A stretch of 64,000 bases of DNA from Halorubrum sp. F4 (GTDB taxonomy: Archaea; Halobacteriota; Halobacteria; Halobacteriales; Haloferacaceae), in NCBI RefSeq assembly GCF_027257195.1, contig NZ_JAPDFS010000001.1, positions 321,246 through 385,245 on the forward strand, given 5' to 3'. Positions 9,557 through 18,818 of this stretch are shown here, one piece after another. A model generated the notes under the pieces. That model did not search any database. It was not told where the DNA came from and saw nothing but the letters and a program-made list of their open reading frames with translations. The position numbers and the translations under genes were made by a program. Positions within the stretch are counted from its first letter, which is position 1. Each line of letters begins with the position of its first letter.

Positions 9557-10222
9557 ATGACGTTTTCCATTTGCGTTCAAGAGGAGACCGACGCTGGGAC
9601 GGTGTACGGAGTCGCCGTAACGACCGACGCGCCCGCCGTGGGTGCTCTCGCACCGTACGTTAGTCGTCGCGGTGCCGTCAGTACGCAGGCGTTCGTCAAC
9701 GTGCGGCTGGGTCGTCGCGGCATCGCGCTCCTCGAGGACGTGCCGCTCGAGCAGGCACTTTCGGGCGTCCTCGCCCGTGACGAGCACGACGGACTCCGCC
9801 AACTCCACGGCGTCGCCGACGACGATGTCTTCGCGTACACCGGCGACGAGACCGACCCGTGGTCGGGCGATGAGACGTATCCCGACGAGGGTGTCTCCGT
9901 CGCCGGCAACATGCTCGCCGGTCCCGAGGCGCTACCCGCCGCCGCCGACGCGTTTCTCGCGACGGATCCCGCCAACACGGTCGACGCCGGGCTCGTCCCC
10001 CGGCTGATCGATGCGCTCGCGGCCGGCGTCGAGGTCGGCGGCGACAAGCGCGGGCACAGCTCCGCTGCGGTGTGTGTGTCCGCACCGAAGACGACCGCCT
10101 ACCACGATCTCCGCGTCGACCACGCCGACGACCCGATAGCCGAGATCCGTCGGGTGTACGAGGCCGCATACGACGCCAGCGACGGATTCAGTGAGGACTC
10201 GAAGGAGCGGATCTTCGATTAA
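9557..10222 (+). CDS. DUF1028 family protein (predicted Ntn-hydrolase-like)
   Basis: 221-residue protein of the DUF1028 family, whose fold is related to N-terminal-nucleophile hydrolases; no reaction is established that I know of. Family marks are the MTFSI start, VYGVAVTTDAPAVGAL, the GAVSTQAFVNVRLG block and VAGNMLAGPE. If the initiator Met is removed, Thr2 would be the N-terminal nucleophile. This is an inference from the Ntn rule. A TATA-like box fixes the start. It lies between ggt and two peptidase genes and near a peptide importer, which points to amide or peptide hydrolysis. Confidence 0.85.
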   Translation: MTFSICVQEETDAGTVYGVAVTTDAPAVGALAPYVSRRGAVSTQAFVNVRLGRRGIALLEDVPLEQALSGVLARDEHDGLRQLHGVADDDVFAYTGDETDPWSGDETYPDEGVSVAGNMLAGPEALPAAADAFLATDPANTVDAGLVPRLIDALAAGVEVGGDKRGHSSAAVCVSAPKTTAYHDLRVDHADDPIAEIRRVYEAAYDASDGFSEDSKERIFD

Positions 10223-10283
10223 CCGAGATCGGGAGTTGTCGGGAGCCTCGGACGTAGCGCCCCGCCCTATTCCGCGAGGGGCA

Positions 10284-10290
10284 ACTATAT
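10284..10290 (+). promoter_or_regulatory. TATA-like box of the proline-iminopeptidase-like gene
   Basis: AACTATAT-type element about 36-42 nt before the ATG at 10326. It would give a short leader of around 10 nt. It suggests this gene can be transcribed apart from the DUF1028 gene. Confidence 0.45.
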
Positions 10291-10325
10291 GCTTCGTCGC
10301 CCCTGTCGGTTCACTCGAGCGATCC

Positions 10326-11231
10326 ATGTCGACACATGACTATCTACGGGACCCGCACGCGGAGGGCTACCTCTCCGTCGACCACAAGGAACTGTACTTT
10401 CGCCGGTTCGGCGACGGCGACGATGTCATGCTCGGACTCCACGGTGGACCGGGCATGCCGCACGATTACCTCCTCCCGCTCTCGCGACACGGGTCGGACG
10501 ACCTGAGCGTCGTACTGTACGATCAGTTCGGTGTCGGACGGTCGAGCCGTCCCGCCCCCGGCGACTTCGACGGATACACGATCGAAGCGTACCGTGAGGA
10601 GGTGGAGGCGGTCCGTCGCGAACTCGATCCGGACCGGTTCCTCGTGTACGGCCAGTCGTGGGGCGGGATGCTCGCGCTCGAGTACGCGCTCGAGTACGGC
10701 GAGAAACTGTCGGGACTGGTTCTCGCCAACACGCTCGCGGACACCGCGTCCGCGTACCGATCGATGCGGAGCCGCGCGGAAGACCTCCCGTCCGAACGGC
10801 TCGAAGAAGTGGAGAGACACGAGGCGAGACGAGCCTACGACGCGCCGGCGTACCTCGACGCGCTCGACGACGTCTACCACGACCACGTCTGCCGGCTCGA
10901 GGAGTACCCCCCCGCGGTCGAACACACCCTGGAAAACGTCAACACGGACGTGTACGGGCTGATGTGGGGGCCCAACGAGTACGTCCTGACGGAGACGGCC
11001 CGCCTCCGCGGTTGGGACGTGCGTGACGATCTCGGGACGATCGACGTGCCGACGCTCGTGCTCACCGGGACGCACGACGAGATCGACCCGGATATCGCGG
11101 CGGGGATCGACGAACGGCTCCCCGACTCCCGCTTGATCGAGTTCGACTCGAGCAGCCACATGCCGTTCTGGGAACAACCGGAGGAACACTACGAAACGGT
11201 CGAGACGTACCTCGCCGAACGGCTCGAGTGA
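10326..11231 (+). CDS. Proline iminopeptidase-like alpha/beta hydrolase (S33)
   Basis: 301-residue alpha/beta hydrolase closest to the prolyl aminopeptidase/tricorn-interacting-factor F1 group. It has the oxyanion HGGPGMPHDYL near residue 39, DQFGVGRSS, the nucleophile elbow GQSWGGM (Ser111), Asp in LTGTHDEIDPD and His in SSSHMPFW. The WGPNEY segment of the cap is typical of the group. It would remove N-terminal Pro or other residues from short peptides in the cytoplasm. The M24 peptidase starts 9 bp after its stop, so the two form an operon. Confidence 0.88.
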   Translation: MSTHDYLRDPHAEGYLSVDHKELYFRRFGDGDDVMLGLHGGPGMPHDYLLPLSRHGSDDLSVVLYDQFGVGRSSRPAPGDFDGYTIEAYREEVEAVRRELDPDRFLVYGQSWGGMLALEYALEYGEKLSGLVLANTLADTASAYRSMRSRAEDLPSERLEEVERHEARRAYDAPAYLDALDDVYHDHVCRLEEYPPAVEHTLENVNTDVYGLMWGPNEYVLTETARLRGWDVRDDLGTIDVPTLVLTGTHDEIDPDIAAGIDERLPDSRLIEFDSSSHMPFWEQPEEHYETVETYLAERLE

Positions 11232-11240
11232 GGTGCGTTT

Positions 11241-12437
11241 ATGTCCGAGGTCACGTTCCGTGTTCGTATGGACCACCCGGACGACCCGGAGACGGAGTAC
11301 GGCTTCCTGGCCGAGGCACTGGCGGACACGGACGCGGACGCGTTCGTGCACGTTGCGGACCGGTTCGACGACGGCCTCAGATACCTCACGCGGTTCTCGG
11401 GTCCCGACCGGCCGTACGCGTTCGCGTACCACGACGGCGACGCCCTACTCTTCCCGCCGTCGCTCTTCGATGAACAGGCCGAGCGGGAGTTCCCGGGGAC
11501 GACCGTGGTCGGATACGGCGATCGGTCGGAACCTGACCCGGTGGACGCCGTGCTCGCGATCCTCGCGGACCGCGACGTCGACGGCCCTGTCGCGGTTCCT
11601 TCCGCGATCCGCCACGACGCGTACGCCCGACTCTCGAAGGCGGGATACGAGATCGAGACGACGAGCGCGGTCGAGAACGCTCGCGAACGCAAGACAGATC
11701 GGGAACGACGATGTCTGGAATCGGTTGAGCGAGCGGCACAGCACGGGCTGGAGCGTGCCGAGGCCGTCCTCTCCGAGGCAACCGTCGACGGTGACGTGAC
11801 ACGCTGGAACGGGGACGTGTTGACGACGGAGCGCCTTCGTCGAGAGATCAACGCCGAACTCTCCCGGCAGGGCGTAGATCCGTCGGGCTATTCCGTCATC
11901 GGCGCTGGACCGACATGCGCCGACCTCCACTTCACGGGAACCGACGAGATACGACCGGGCGAGTCAGTCCTGATAGACCTCTCACCGCGGGGACCACACG
12001 GGTACTACGGGGACATCACGCGAACGTTCACGGTGGGATCGCCCGACCCGTGGGTCGAGACCGTCTACGACGCGGTTCTTGAGGCCAGAAACGCGGCGAT
12101 GTCGGTCCTCGAAGAGGGTGCCGGCGTCCGCGCTGTTTCGGTTCATGAGGCCGCCTCGGACGTGCTCTCCGACGCCGGGTACGGCGTCGGCGACGTCTCG
12201 AGCGGGTTTTATCACGGCGTCGGCCACGGGATCGGAGTCAGTCTCCACGAGGGGCCGGGACTAACCGACGATCGCGAGTTACGACCCGGCCACGTGGTGA
12301 CGGTCGAACCGGGCGTGTACGACCCCGACCGGGGCGGCGTTCGCCTCGAGGACCTCGTCGTCGTCACCCGTGACGGGTTCGAGAACCTGGTCGACTACCC
12401 GCTCTCGCTGACGCCGCGGGCGGCCGACTCGTCCTGA
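11241..12437 (+). CDS. M24 family Xaa-Pro dipeptidase/aminopeptidase
   Basis: 398-residue pita-bread metallopeptidase. All five metal ligands can be placed: Asp246 and Asp258 (LIDLSPRGPHGYYGDITRTF), His329 (HGVGHGIGV), Glu356 (VEPGVY) and Glu370 (RLEDLVVV). The N-terminal creatinase-like domain covers about residues 10-150. Another in-frame ATG nine codons later is possible, but the one at 11241 fits operon spacing after the iminopeptidase gene. Cleavage of X-Pro peptides complements that enzyme, so the pair looks adapted to Pro-containing peptides. Confidence 0.9.
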   Translation: MSEVTFRVRMDHPDDPETEYGFLAEALADTDADAFVHVADRFDDGLRYLTRFSGPDRPYAFAYHDGDALLFPPSLFDEQAEREFPGTTVVGYGDRSEPDPVDAVLAILADRDVDGPVAVPSAIRHDAYARLSKAGYEIETTSAVENARERKTDRERRCLESVERAAQHGLERAEAVLSEATVDGDVTRWNGDVLTTERLRREINAELSRQGVDPSGYSVIGAGPTCADLHFTGTDEIRPGESVLIDLSPRGPHGYYGDITRTFTVGSPDPWVETVYDAVLEARNAAMSVLEEGAGVRAVSVHEAASDVLSDAGYGVGDVSSGFYHGVGHGIGVSLHEGPGLTDDRELRPGHVVTVEPGVYDPDRGGVRLEDLVVVTRDGFENLVDYPLSLTPRAADSS

Positions 12438-12454
12438 GCGTCGTCGGACCCTTC

Positions 12455-13822
12455 CTAAGCGTCGTCCGCCCCGATCCGCCGTGGCTCTCCGGGTGCCGAC
12501 GGGTCGAGCCGGTGACAGCGGACGGCGTGATCGCTCGCGTGCCGGTGTTCGGTCGGCATCCGCCGCTCACACGGCGATGGAAACGCCTCGGTGACGATCG
12601 ACGCCGCCTCCTCGTCGTTCCCCTTCGCGAGCGCGAGCGCAGCGGATTCGATCGCGTCCCGTTTCTCTCCCGGCAGATTCTCCGGCGATCCGGGGTAGGC
12701 GTCCGCGATCACCTCGTCCGCGACCGATTCCGTCGTGACGCGGCCGGTCGTCGCCTCGAGATGCGTCTCGATGTTTTCGACATCGATCTCTCCCGAGAGC
12801 AGTTGGTTCCGGAACCGGAAGGCGAACCGGAACGCCTCCTCGGTGCCGGGCCACTCGTCGGGTGGAATGACGACCGGACAGCGTGTGTGGAACCGACAGC
12901 CGCTTGGCGGATCCATCGGCGACGGGACCACGCCTCGAAGCGTGATCCGGTCGGAACGCTCCTTCGGATCGATCCGCGGTACCGACGAGAGGAGCGACTG
13001 CGTGTAGGGATGCTTCGGGTTCTCGAACAGCTCGTCAACCGGCGCAGCTTCGACTATCTCGCCCAGGTACATCACCAGAACCCGGTCCGCGATGTACCGG
13101 ACCACGCTAAGGTCGTGGGTGATGAACAGGATGGACAGCCCGAACTCCTCCTGGAACGTATTGAGGAGGTTGAGTATCTGCGCCTGTACCGAGACGTCCA
13201 GGGCACTCACCGGTTCGTCGGCGATGAGGACTCGTGGTTCTAACGCGAGCGCCCGGGCGATCCCGATCCGCTGTTGCTGGCCTCCGCTGAACTGGTGTGG
13301 GTACCGCTCCAAGTAGTCGGGAGACAGTCCCACGCGGTCGAGCAACGACCGCACGCGTTCCGTCCGCTCCGCGTCGTCCTCGCCGATACCGTGTACCTCC
13401 AACGGGGCCTTGATGATGTCGCCGACGGTCTGTCGCGGGTTCAACGACGCGAGCGGGTCCTGGAAGATCATCTGGATCTCCTTGCGATACGGAAGCATCT
13501 CCTTGTCGGAGAGGCCGCCGATCTCGGTCCCGTCCAGTCGGACTTCCCCGCCCGTCGGGTCATGGAGGTTGAGAAGGGTTTTTCCGAGCGTACTCTTTCC
13601 ACAGCCGGACTCGCCGACGACCGCGACCGTCTCCTGCCGACCGAGTTCGAAATCGACGCCGTCGACGGCCTTGACTTTCGAGGCGGGGCCGAGGAGCCGG
13701 TCAAGCATCCCGTCGGACTGATCGAAGTACTTCTTCAGTCCGTCCGCTTGGAGCAGCGGATCCTCGTTCGAGTTCCGGTCGGTTCCCTCCACTCCGACGT
13801 CCGTCATATCGGTTTCACTCAT
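12455..13822 (-). CDS. Di/oligopeptide ABC transporter ATPase (DppF/OppF type)
   Basis: 455-residue ABC ATPase, last gene of a five-gene importer operon. It shows Walker [10 protein letters not shown], signature FSGGQQQR, Walker [13 protein letters not shown] and H-loop ITHDLSVV. Family members are usually about 320-350 residues. The extra length is an insertion of about 100 residues inside the C-terminal Cys-containing oligopeptide-transporter domain, between [11 protein letters not shown] and SPCERR...HAVRCH. It overlaps the upstream dppD-like gene by 8 bp. Substrate is likely short peptides. Confidence 0.92.
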   Translation of the reverse strand: MSETDMTDVGVEGTDRNSNEDPLLQADGLKKYFDQSDGMLDRLLGPASKVKAVDGVDFELGRQETVAVVGESGCGKSTLGKTLLNLHDPTGGEVRLDGTEIGGLSDKEMLPYRKEIQMIFQDPLASLNPRQTVGDIIKAPLEVHGIGEDDAERTERVRSLLDRVGLSPDYLERYPHQFSGGQQQRIGIARALALEPRVLIADEPVSALDVSVQAQILNLLNTFQEEFGLSILFITHDLSVVRYIADRVLVMYLGEIVEAAPVDELFENPKHPYTQSLLSSVPRIDPKERSDRITLRGVVPSPMDPPSGCRFHTRCPVVIPPDEWPGTEEAFRFAFRFRNQLLSGEIDVENIETHLEATTGRVTTESVADEVIADAYPGSPENLPGEKRDAIESAALALAKGNDEEAASIVTEAFPSPCERRMPTEHRHASDHAVRCHRLDPSAPGEPRRIGADDA

Positions 13823-14861
13823 TCTCGATCACCTCGCCGTCCACCGGATCACGGCGGATACACGCCGCCTCGTGATCCTCGCTGCCGACACGTCTGAACG
13901 CCGGATCGACCTCGAAACACTCCTCTTTCGCCTCCGGGCAGCGCGGCGCGAAGTGACACGCATACGGGATGTCTATCGGTTCGGGAACGGTCCCCGGGAT
14001 GGGTTCCAACTCCTCTACCGCCGTCTCGACCTGCGGAGTGCTCGCGAGAAGCGCCTGCGTGTAGGGGTGTTGGGGGTTCGAGAACAGTTCCCGGGTGGTC
14101 GCCCGTTCGACCATCTCCCCGGCATACATGACGTTCACCCGGTCGCACGTCTCAGCGACCACCGCCAAGTCGTGCGTGATGAGTAGGATGGACGTATCGA
14201 ACACCTCGAGAATGCTGTGTAACTCCTCGAGGATCTGCGCCTGAATGGTCACGTCGAGCGCCGTCGTCGGCTCGTCCGCGATCAGGAGGTCAGGCTCACA
14301 CGAGAGCGCGATCGCGATCATCGCGCGCTGGCGCATTCCACCGCTGAACTCGTGGGGATAATCCGTCGCACGGCTCTCCGGGTGCGGGATCTGAACCGAC
14401 TCCAGCATCTCTATCGCCCGGCGCCACGACTCGCTAGCTTTCGAGGCGCCGATTATCTTCCGTTTCATCTCCGCCGGAAGCGAGATCGATTCGCCGATGT
14501 CCTGATGAAGTCGGACGGTCTCCGCGATCTGTTCTCCCACGGTTATCGTGGGATTCAGGCTGTTCATCGGGTCTTGAAACACCATCGAGATCTCGTTGCC
14601 GCGGATCGTCGTCATCTCCGCTTCCGACTTCTCGAGCAGCGGTTCGCCCTTGAACAGCAGCTCATCTGCGGTGATCTCACCGGGGTCCTCTACGAGCCGC
14701 ATGACGCTCTGTGCGAGGACGCTCTTTCCGCTCCCGCTCTCGCCGACGAGCCCGACTATCTCGCCGTTGTCGATGTGTAAGTCGACACCGTTGACCGCGG
14801 TGACCGTCCCTCGAGGCGTCTCGAACTCCGTCCGAAGGTTCTCTATCTGCAGCATCGTCAT
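13815..14861 (-). CDS. Di/oligopeptide ABC transporter ATPase (DppD/OppD type)
   Basis: 348-residue ABC ATPase pairing with the DppF-like subunit. Walker A is GESGSGKS, signature FSGGMRQR, Walker [14 protein letters not shown]-loop ITHDLAVV. The C-terminal domain has the normal spacing of cysteines ([18 protein letters not shown]...AACIRRD), unlike its partner. It overlaps dppC by 4 bp (14858-14861) and the DppF gene by 8 bp, so translation is coupled. It energises peptide uptake at the cytoplasmic membrane. Confidence 0.93.
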   Translation of the reverse strand: MTMLQIENLRTEFETPRGTVTAVNGVDLHIDNGEIVGLVGESGSGKSVLAQSVMRLVEDPGEITADELLFKGEPLLEKSEAEMTTIRGNEISMVFQDPMNSLNPTITVGEQIAETVRLHQDIGESISLPAEMKRKIIGASKASESWRRAIEMLESVQIPHPESRATDYPHEFSGGMRQRAMIAIALSCEPDLLIADEPTTALDVTIQAQILEELHSILEVFDTSILLITHDLAVVAETCDRVNVMYAGEMVERATTRELFSNPQHPYTQALLASTPQVETAVEELEPIPGTVPEPIDIPYACHFAPRCPEAKEECFEVDPAFRRVGSEDHEAACIRRDPVDGEVIENE

Positions 14862-15868
14862 TTCTCCGACACCTCCGATTGCTTGACATCGAACGCGTCC
14901 CGGAGGCTGTCACCGAACATGTTAAACGCCAACACGACAACCATGATCGCCAGGCCGGGGAAGACGCTGATCCACCACGCCTGGTTGATGTACTGTCGCC
15001 CCTCCGCGAGCAACAGCCCCCAGGTCGGCGTCGTAGGTTTGACCCCGAGACCGAGGAAGGAGAGGGCCGCCTCCGCGATGATCGCAAGCGGGATCATAAG
15101 CGTCATCTGGACGATGATCGGCGCGACGGCGTTGGGGAGTATCTCCTTGGTCATGATCCGGCGGTCGCTCGTCCCGATCGCTCGGGCGGCGAGGACGTAC
15201 TCCTCCTCCCGTATCGACAACACTTCTCCCCGAACCAATCGGGCGAAGTCGTCGATGAAGGCGACTCCGATCGCGATCACCACGTTCGTCACGCCGAGTC
15301 CGCCGAGAAACGCGATCAACCCTGCGGCGAGGATGATCGAGGGGAACGCCCACTGGAAGTCGACGTATCGCATCAACAACTCGTCGATCAGGCCGCCGTA
15401 GTAGCCGGCTATCAACCCGATCGCGGTCCCCACGGTAAACGCGAACGCCACGGTCGTCAGCGCGACCAGAAGCGAGATCCGCGCCCCGAAGACGATACGA
15501 GTGAACAGGTCGTGACCGAACGAGTCGGTCCCGAGCACGTGCCACACACGGTCGATCTCGCCGTTTCCGGTGTAGTCGCCCTCGGAGTAGCTGTTCGGCT
15601 CCTGGTTGATTCCGAACGTCTCGTCCTGTTCGTATGGAGCGATCATCGGCGCGAACATCGCCGTGAACACGAACAGTAGCACCATCGTCGCGCCGAAGAT
15701 CGCCTTCTTATCGGAGAGGATCTGATCGCGTATTCGGCGATACACTCCCCTGTTCTCGGTCGATTCGACCGGCGATTCGTCGCGATACCGTCGAGCGATC
15801 CGTTCCCGTTCGTCGGGGTCGAGTGCGTCCGAGTCCGACCGGCCGGCCGTGGTGTGATCGTTGCTCAT
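14858..15868 (-). CDS. Di/oligopeptide ABC transporter permease (DppC/OppC type)
   Basis: 336-residue permease. The cytoplasmic N-terminus of about 55 residues precedes a first membrane segment (AIFGATMVLLFVFTAMF), followed by five more. The EAA-like coupling loop (RAIGTSDRRIMTKEILPNA) contacts the ATPases. The family signature ALSFLGLGVKPTTPTWG is present. The start overlaps the dppB stop by 4 bp (15865-15868). It forms the channel with DppB. Confidence 0.92.
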   Translation of the reverse strand: MSNDHTTAGRSDSDALDPDERERIARRYRDESPVESTENRGVYRRIRDQILSDKKAIFGATMVLLFVFTAMFAPMIAPYEQDETFGINQEPNSYSEGDYTGNGEIDRVWHVLGTDSFGHDLFTRIVFGARISLLVALTTVAFAFTVGTAIGLIAGYYGGLIDELLMRYVDFQWAFPSIILAAGLIAFLGGLGVTNVVIAIGVAFIDDFARLVRGEVLSIREEEYVLAARAIGTSDRRIMTKEILPNAVAPIIVQMTLMIPLAIIAEAALSFLGLGVKPTTPTWGLLLAEGRQYINQAWWISVFPGLAIMVVVLAFNMFGDSLRDAFDVKQSEVSEK

Positions 15869-16824
15869 GACGCCTCATCCCCGTAACGGATCCGCGGATC
15901 GAGGAACGTGTAAATGATGTCGACTGAGAGGTTCATGAATACCATGATCGACGCGACGAGGAGGATCACCGCCTGAGTGACGGGATAGTTGCGATCGAGG
16001 ATCGCGTCGACGAGGAGCCGACCGATCCCCTGAATACCGAATACGAGTTCCACGGTGACGCTTCCAACGAGTACGAGCGCGATCTGGATCCCGGCGACGG
16101 TAACCACCGGAATGAGCGCGTTCTGCATCGCGTGTTTGTACAGCCTCGTGGTTCGACCGACGCCCTTCGCCTTCGCCGTCCGCATGTACTCCGCGTCGAG
16201 TACCTCGAGCAGCGAGGATCGCGTCATTCGCATCACCACGGCCGCGTACGGAACGCCGACGGAGATCCCGGGGAGAAGGATCCGACGGAACCACTCGACG
16301 ATCCCGTCCTCCTGTAGCGGAGCATATCCGACGATCGGGAGGACGCCCCACCAGACGCCAAAGACGAGCGCCAACAGGATGCCGATGAAGAACGCCGGCA
16401 TCGAGAGTCCGAGGAAGGCCGCGACGGTCGCGACGTAGTCCGAGCGCTGCCCCTTCCGGGTCGCGCTGATGATCCCGGTCGGAAGCGCGATCCCGAGGCC
16501 GACGACGACCCCGATCAGCGCGATCGAGAGCGTTCGTGGGACGGCGCTCGCCATCATCACGCTGATCTGTTCGCCTGAGGTGAGGCTCTGTCCGAGATCG
16601 AACGTCATCAGGTCGATCATCCATTCGACATACTGGACGTAGAGTGGCTGATCGAGACCGAGTTCAGCACGCATCCGGTTTACCGCCTCCTCGGTGGCCT
16701 CGGCACCCAACATCGTCCGAACGGGCCCGCCGGGGATGGCCCGTAGTCCGAAGAACACTACCGTCGCTACCAGCCAAACGACGAACAGTGCGTTGAGGAC
16801 GCGTTTAGCGATGTACTTTTTCAT
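15865..16824 (-). CDS. Di/oligopeptide ABC transporter permease (DppB/OppB type)
   Basis: 319-residue permease with six predicted membrane segments. The first is KRVLNALFVVWLVATVVFFG. The DppB-type RAIPGGPVRTMLG motif and the loop RTAKAKGVGRTTRLYKHAM follow. The C-terminus VDIIYTFLDPRIRYG is typical. It lies 19 bp after the binding-protein gene stop and overlaps dppC by 4 bp. It is the second subunit of the peptide channel. Confidence 0.93.
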   Translation of the reverse strand: MKKYIAKRVLNALFVVWLVATVVFFGLRAIPGGPVRTMLGAEATEEAVNRMRAELGLDQPLYVQYVEWMIDLMTFDLGQSLTSGEQISVMMASAVPRTLSIALIGVVVGLGIALPTGIISATRKGQRSDYVATVAAFLGLSMPAFFIGILLALVFGVWWGVLPIVGYAPLQEDGIVEWFRRILLPGISVGVPYAAVVMRMTRSSLLEVLDAEYMRTAKAKGVGRTTRLYKHAMQNALIPVVTVAGIQIALVLVGSVTVELVFGIQGIGRLLVDAILDRNYPVTQAVILLVASIMVFMNLSVDIIYTFLDPRIRYGDEAS

Positions 16825-16843
16825 TTAGCGGTCACGGCACGTC

Positions 16844-18559
16844 CTATTCATCCAACCAGACAGGCTCGAACTTCCGGACGAACGCGGGGATGTGGACGAA
16901 GCCGTTCACCTCGTTGCGGATCCCACAGACGTCCTCCTGGTGTCCGATGAATCCGGAGGCTGCCTCCTGGATGAGGATGTCCTCGACCTCCCAGAGCGTT
17001 TCACGACGCTCCTCCTGATCGATCTGACGGCGTTGTTCGCCGAGGAGATCATGGACTTCCTGGTTGCGGTACTGCGCCCAATTCCAGACGCCGTCCTCCT
17101 CTGGCAGCCGGAAGAAGTTCCAGATCGACTCCTCGGGGTCAGGCTTGTCGACGCTCCCACTGAGCAGGATGTCGAAGTCGCCGTCGTAGTCGAACCGGTC
17201 CCAGAACGTCGCGGAGGTCACCTGCTCGACTTCGGAGTCGAGGCCGACCGCGTTCAACTGTTGGTTCAGGACCCGCGAGGCACGCAGGTTCTCCGGATTC
17301 GCGAGGATGCTGATGGTGGTGTCCATCGCGCCGCCCTCCTCCAACAGCTCCCGCGCTTCCTCGGGTGCGTAGGCCTGATCGTCCGGCTTCTCGTCGGGTT
17401 CCCGCCAGATCCACTCGGGGCTCGGCGAGAAGACGCCGGGGTTCGCGACGCCGTAGTTGAAGTACGCGGACTCGACGAACGCCTCGTTATCGATGGCCTT
17501 GGCGATGCCGAGGCGCGTCTCGAGGGCGTCGAACGGCTCGCGGGCGTGGTTGAATATCACGCCGGCCCACGTGTTCCCGATCGTACTGCTGACACCGGCG
17601 TCCGGGCTGTCCTCGACCTCATTGATGTTCCCCAACGGGAGGAGGTTCGTGAACTGGATGTCGCCGGATTGGAGCGTATTCACGACGGTTCCGGGCTCGG
17701 GAATCAGACTGACGTCAACGCCGTCGAGGTACGGAAGCGAGTTGCCGTCCTCGTCCTCCCTGAAGTAGTCGTCGAACCTATCGAGGACGATCTCTGAGCC
17801 CGTGTCGTGGTTACTGACCTGGAACGGACCGGTACCCACCGGTTCGAGATTGTACGCGTCGGCACCCATCTCCTCGAACGCGGTCTCGTTCACGATCGTC
17901 GCCGCGCGACCCGGACCGGTGGTGAGGAGGGCGAGCGCGGACGCGAGCGGTGCCTCCCAGTTCAACGCGACCGTGTAGTCGTCGATGACCTCGACCGCCC
18001 CGTCCTCGACTGCGATGAGTTCGTTCTCCAGGTTGTGGGGTGCCTCCCGTTCGATGTTCCGTTCGATCGTGTACTTGACGTCTTCGGCCGTGAAGTGGTC
18101 TCCGTTGTGGAACGACACGTCGTCGCGGAGGTCGAAGACCATCCTCGTCCCGTCGTTCTCGACGGTCCAATCCGTCGCTAGGTCGGGAACGATCTCCAGG
18201 TTCTCGTTGGCCATGACGAGTCCGTTGAAGATGTTAACCGAGAGCTGGAAGTAGATCCCCGTACTGATGTACGCCGGATCGAGGTTGCTGATGTCGCCGG
18301 TCCACCACGCCGCCTGAAGACGACCGCCGTACCGGTCCGATCCGCCGGACCCGTCGTCCCCGCTACCATCACCGCCACTGCCCTCGTCGTCACCACCCTC
18401 GCCGCCACCTCCCTCGCCGGCACAGCCCGCGAGTGCGCCCATCCCGGCCGCACCGAACACCTTCACCGCGGTCCGTCGGTCGACTTTAGGACCTTCGAGA
18501 TCTGCGGCGTCTATCCCGGCCTCCGAGATCGACGGACTGTTTGTGTTTTCTTCTGACAT
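16844..18559 (-). CDS. Peptide ABC transporter substrate-binding lipoprotein (SBP family 5)
   Basis: 571-residue extracellular binding protein. The N-terminus carries a Tat signal (VDRRTAVKVFGAAGMG, Arg28-Arg29) and lipobox LAGC with Cys46, so it is probably exported folded and lipid-anchored, as usual in haloarchaea. A Gly/Asp/Ser linker of about 30 residues follows. The family-5 fold is clear from SFHNGDHFTAEDVKYTIER and EPVGTGPFQVS. It is first in the importer operon and sets specificity, probably peptides given the flanking peptidases. Confidence 0.93.
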   Translation of the reverse strand: MSEENTNSPSISEAGIDAADLEGPKVDRRTAVKVFGAAGMGALAGCAGEGGGGEGGDDEGSGGDGSGDDGSGGSDRYGGRLQAAWWTGDISNLDPAYISTGIYFQLSVNIFNGLVMANENLEIVPDLATDWTVENDGTRMVFDLRDDVSFHNGDHFTAEDVKYTIERNIEREAPHNLENELIAVEDGAVEVIDDYTVALNWEAPLASALALLTTGPGRAATIVNETAFEEMGADAYNLEPVGTGPFQVSNHDTGSEIVLDRFDDYFREDEDGNSLPYLDGVDVSLIPEPGTVVNTLQSGDIQFTNLLPLGNINEVEDSPDAGVSSTIGNTWAGVIFNHAREPFDALETRLGIAKAIDNEAFVESAYFNYGVANPGVFSPSPEWIWREPDEKPDDQAYAPEEARELLEEGGAMDTTISILANPENLRASRVLNQQLNAVGLDSEVEQVTSATFWDRFDYDGDFDILLSGSVDKPDPEESIWNFFRLPEEDGVWNWAQYRNQEVHDLLGEQRRQIDQEERRETLWEVEDILIQEAASGFIGHQEDVCGIRNEVNGFVHIPAFVRKFEPVWLDE

Positions 18560-18596
18560 GAGTTTATGTGGTAAACGCCACCATACCCACCATTTA

Positions 18597-18607
18597 GGTA
18601 TTATAAA
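18597..18607 (-). promoter_or_regulatory. Probable promoter of the peptide importer operon
   Basis: On the minus strand an AT-rich TTTATAATACC lies 38-48 nt before the ATG at 18559. It sits in a markedly AT-rich region (18560-18818) shared with the divergent HTH regulator, where an operator would be expected. Confidence 0.5.
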
Positions 18608-18818
18608 TTTAAACTTTTCGCTGAGGTCCGATCAACGAGTATACTACCAGTTCTAAATCCGCTGCTGTCTTGCGGTTTTCATCTTAGTTCTCTCAATGAA
18701 TCTACAATCTTCGATACTGTTTATATACTGTTGCCCGAATTGATTTGGGCTCTGCTCGCCTTCCACCGTCGAGCGCGACGGGAAACACGTTATGTTCCTC
18801 CACCGACTCACCTCGACC

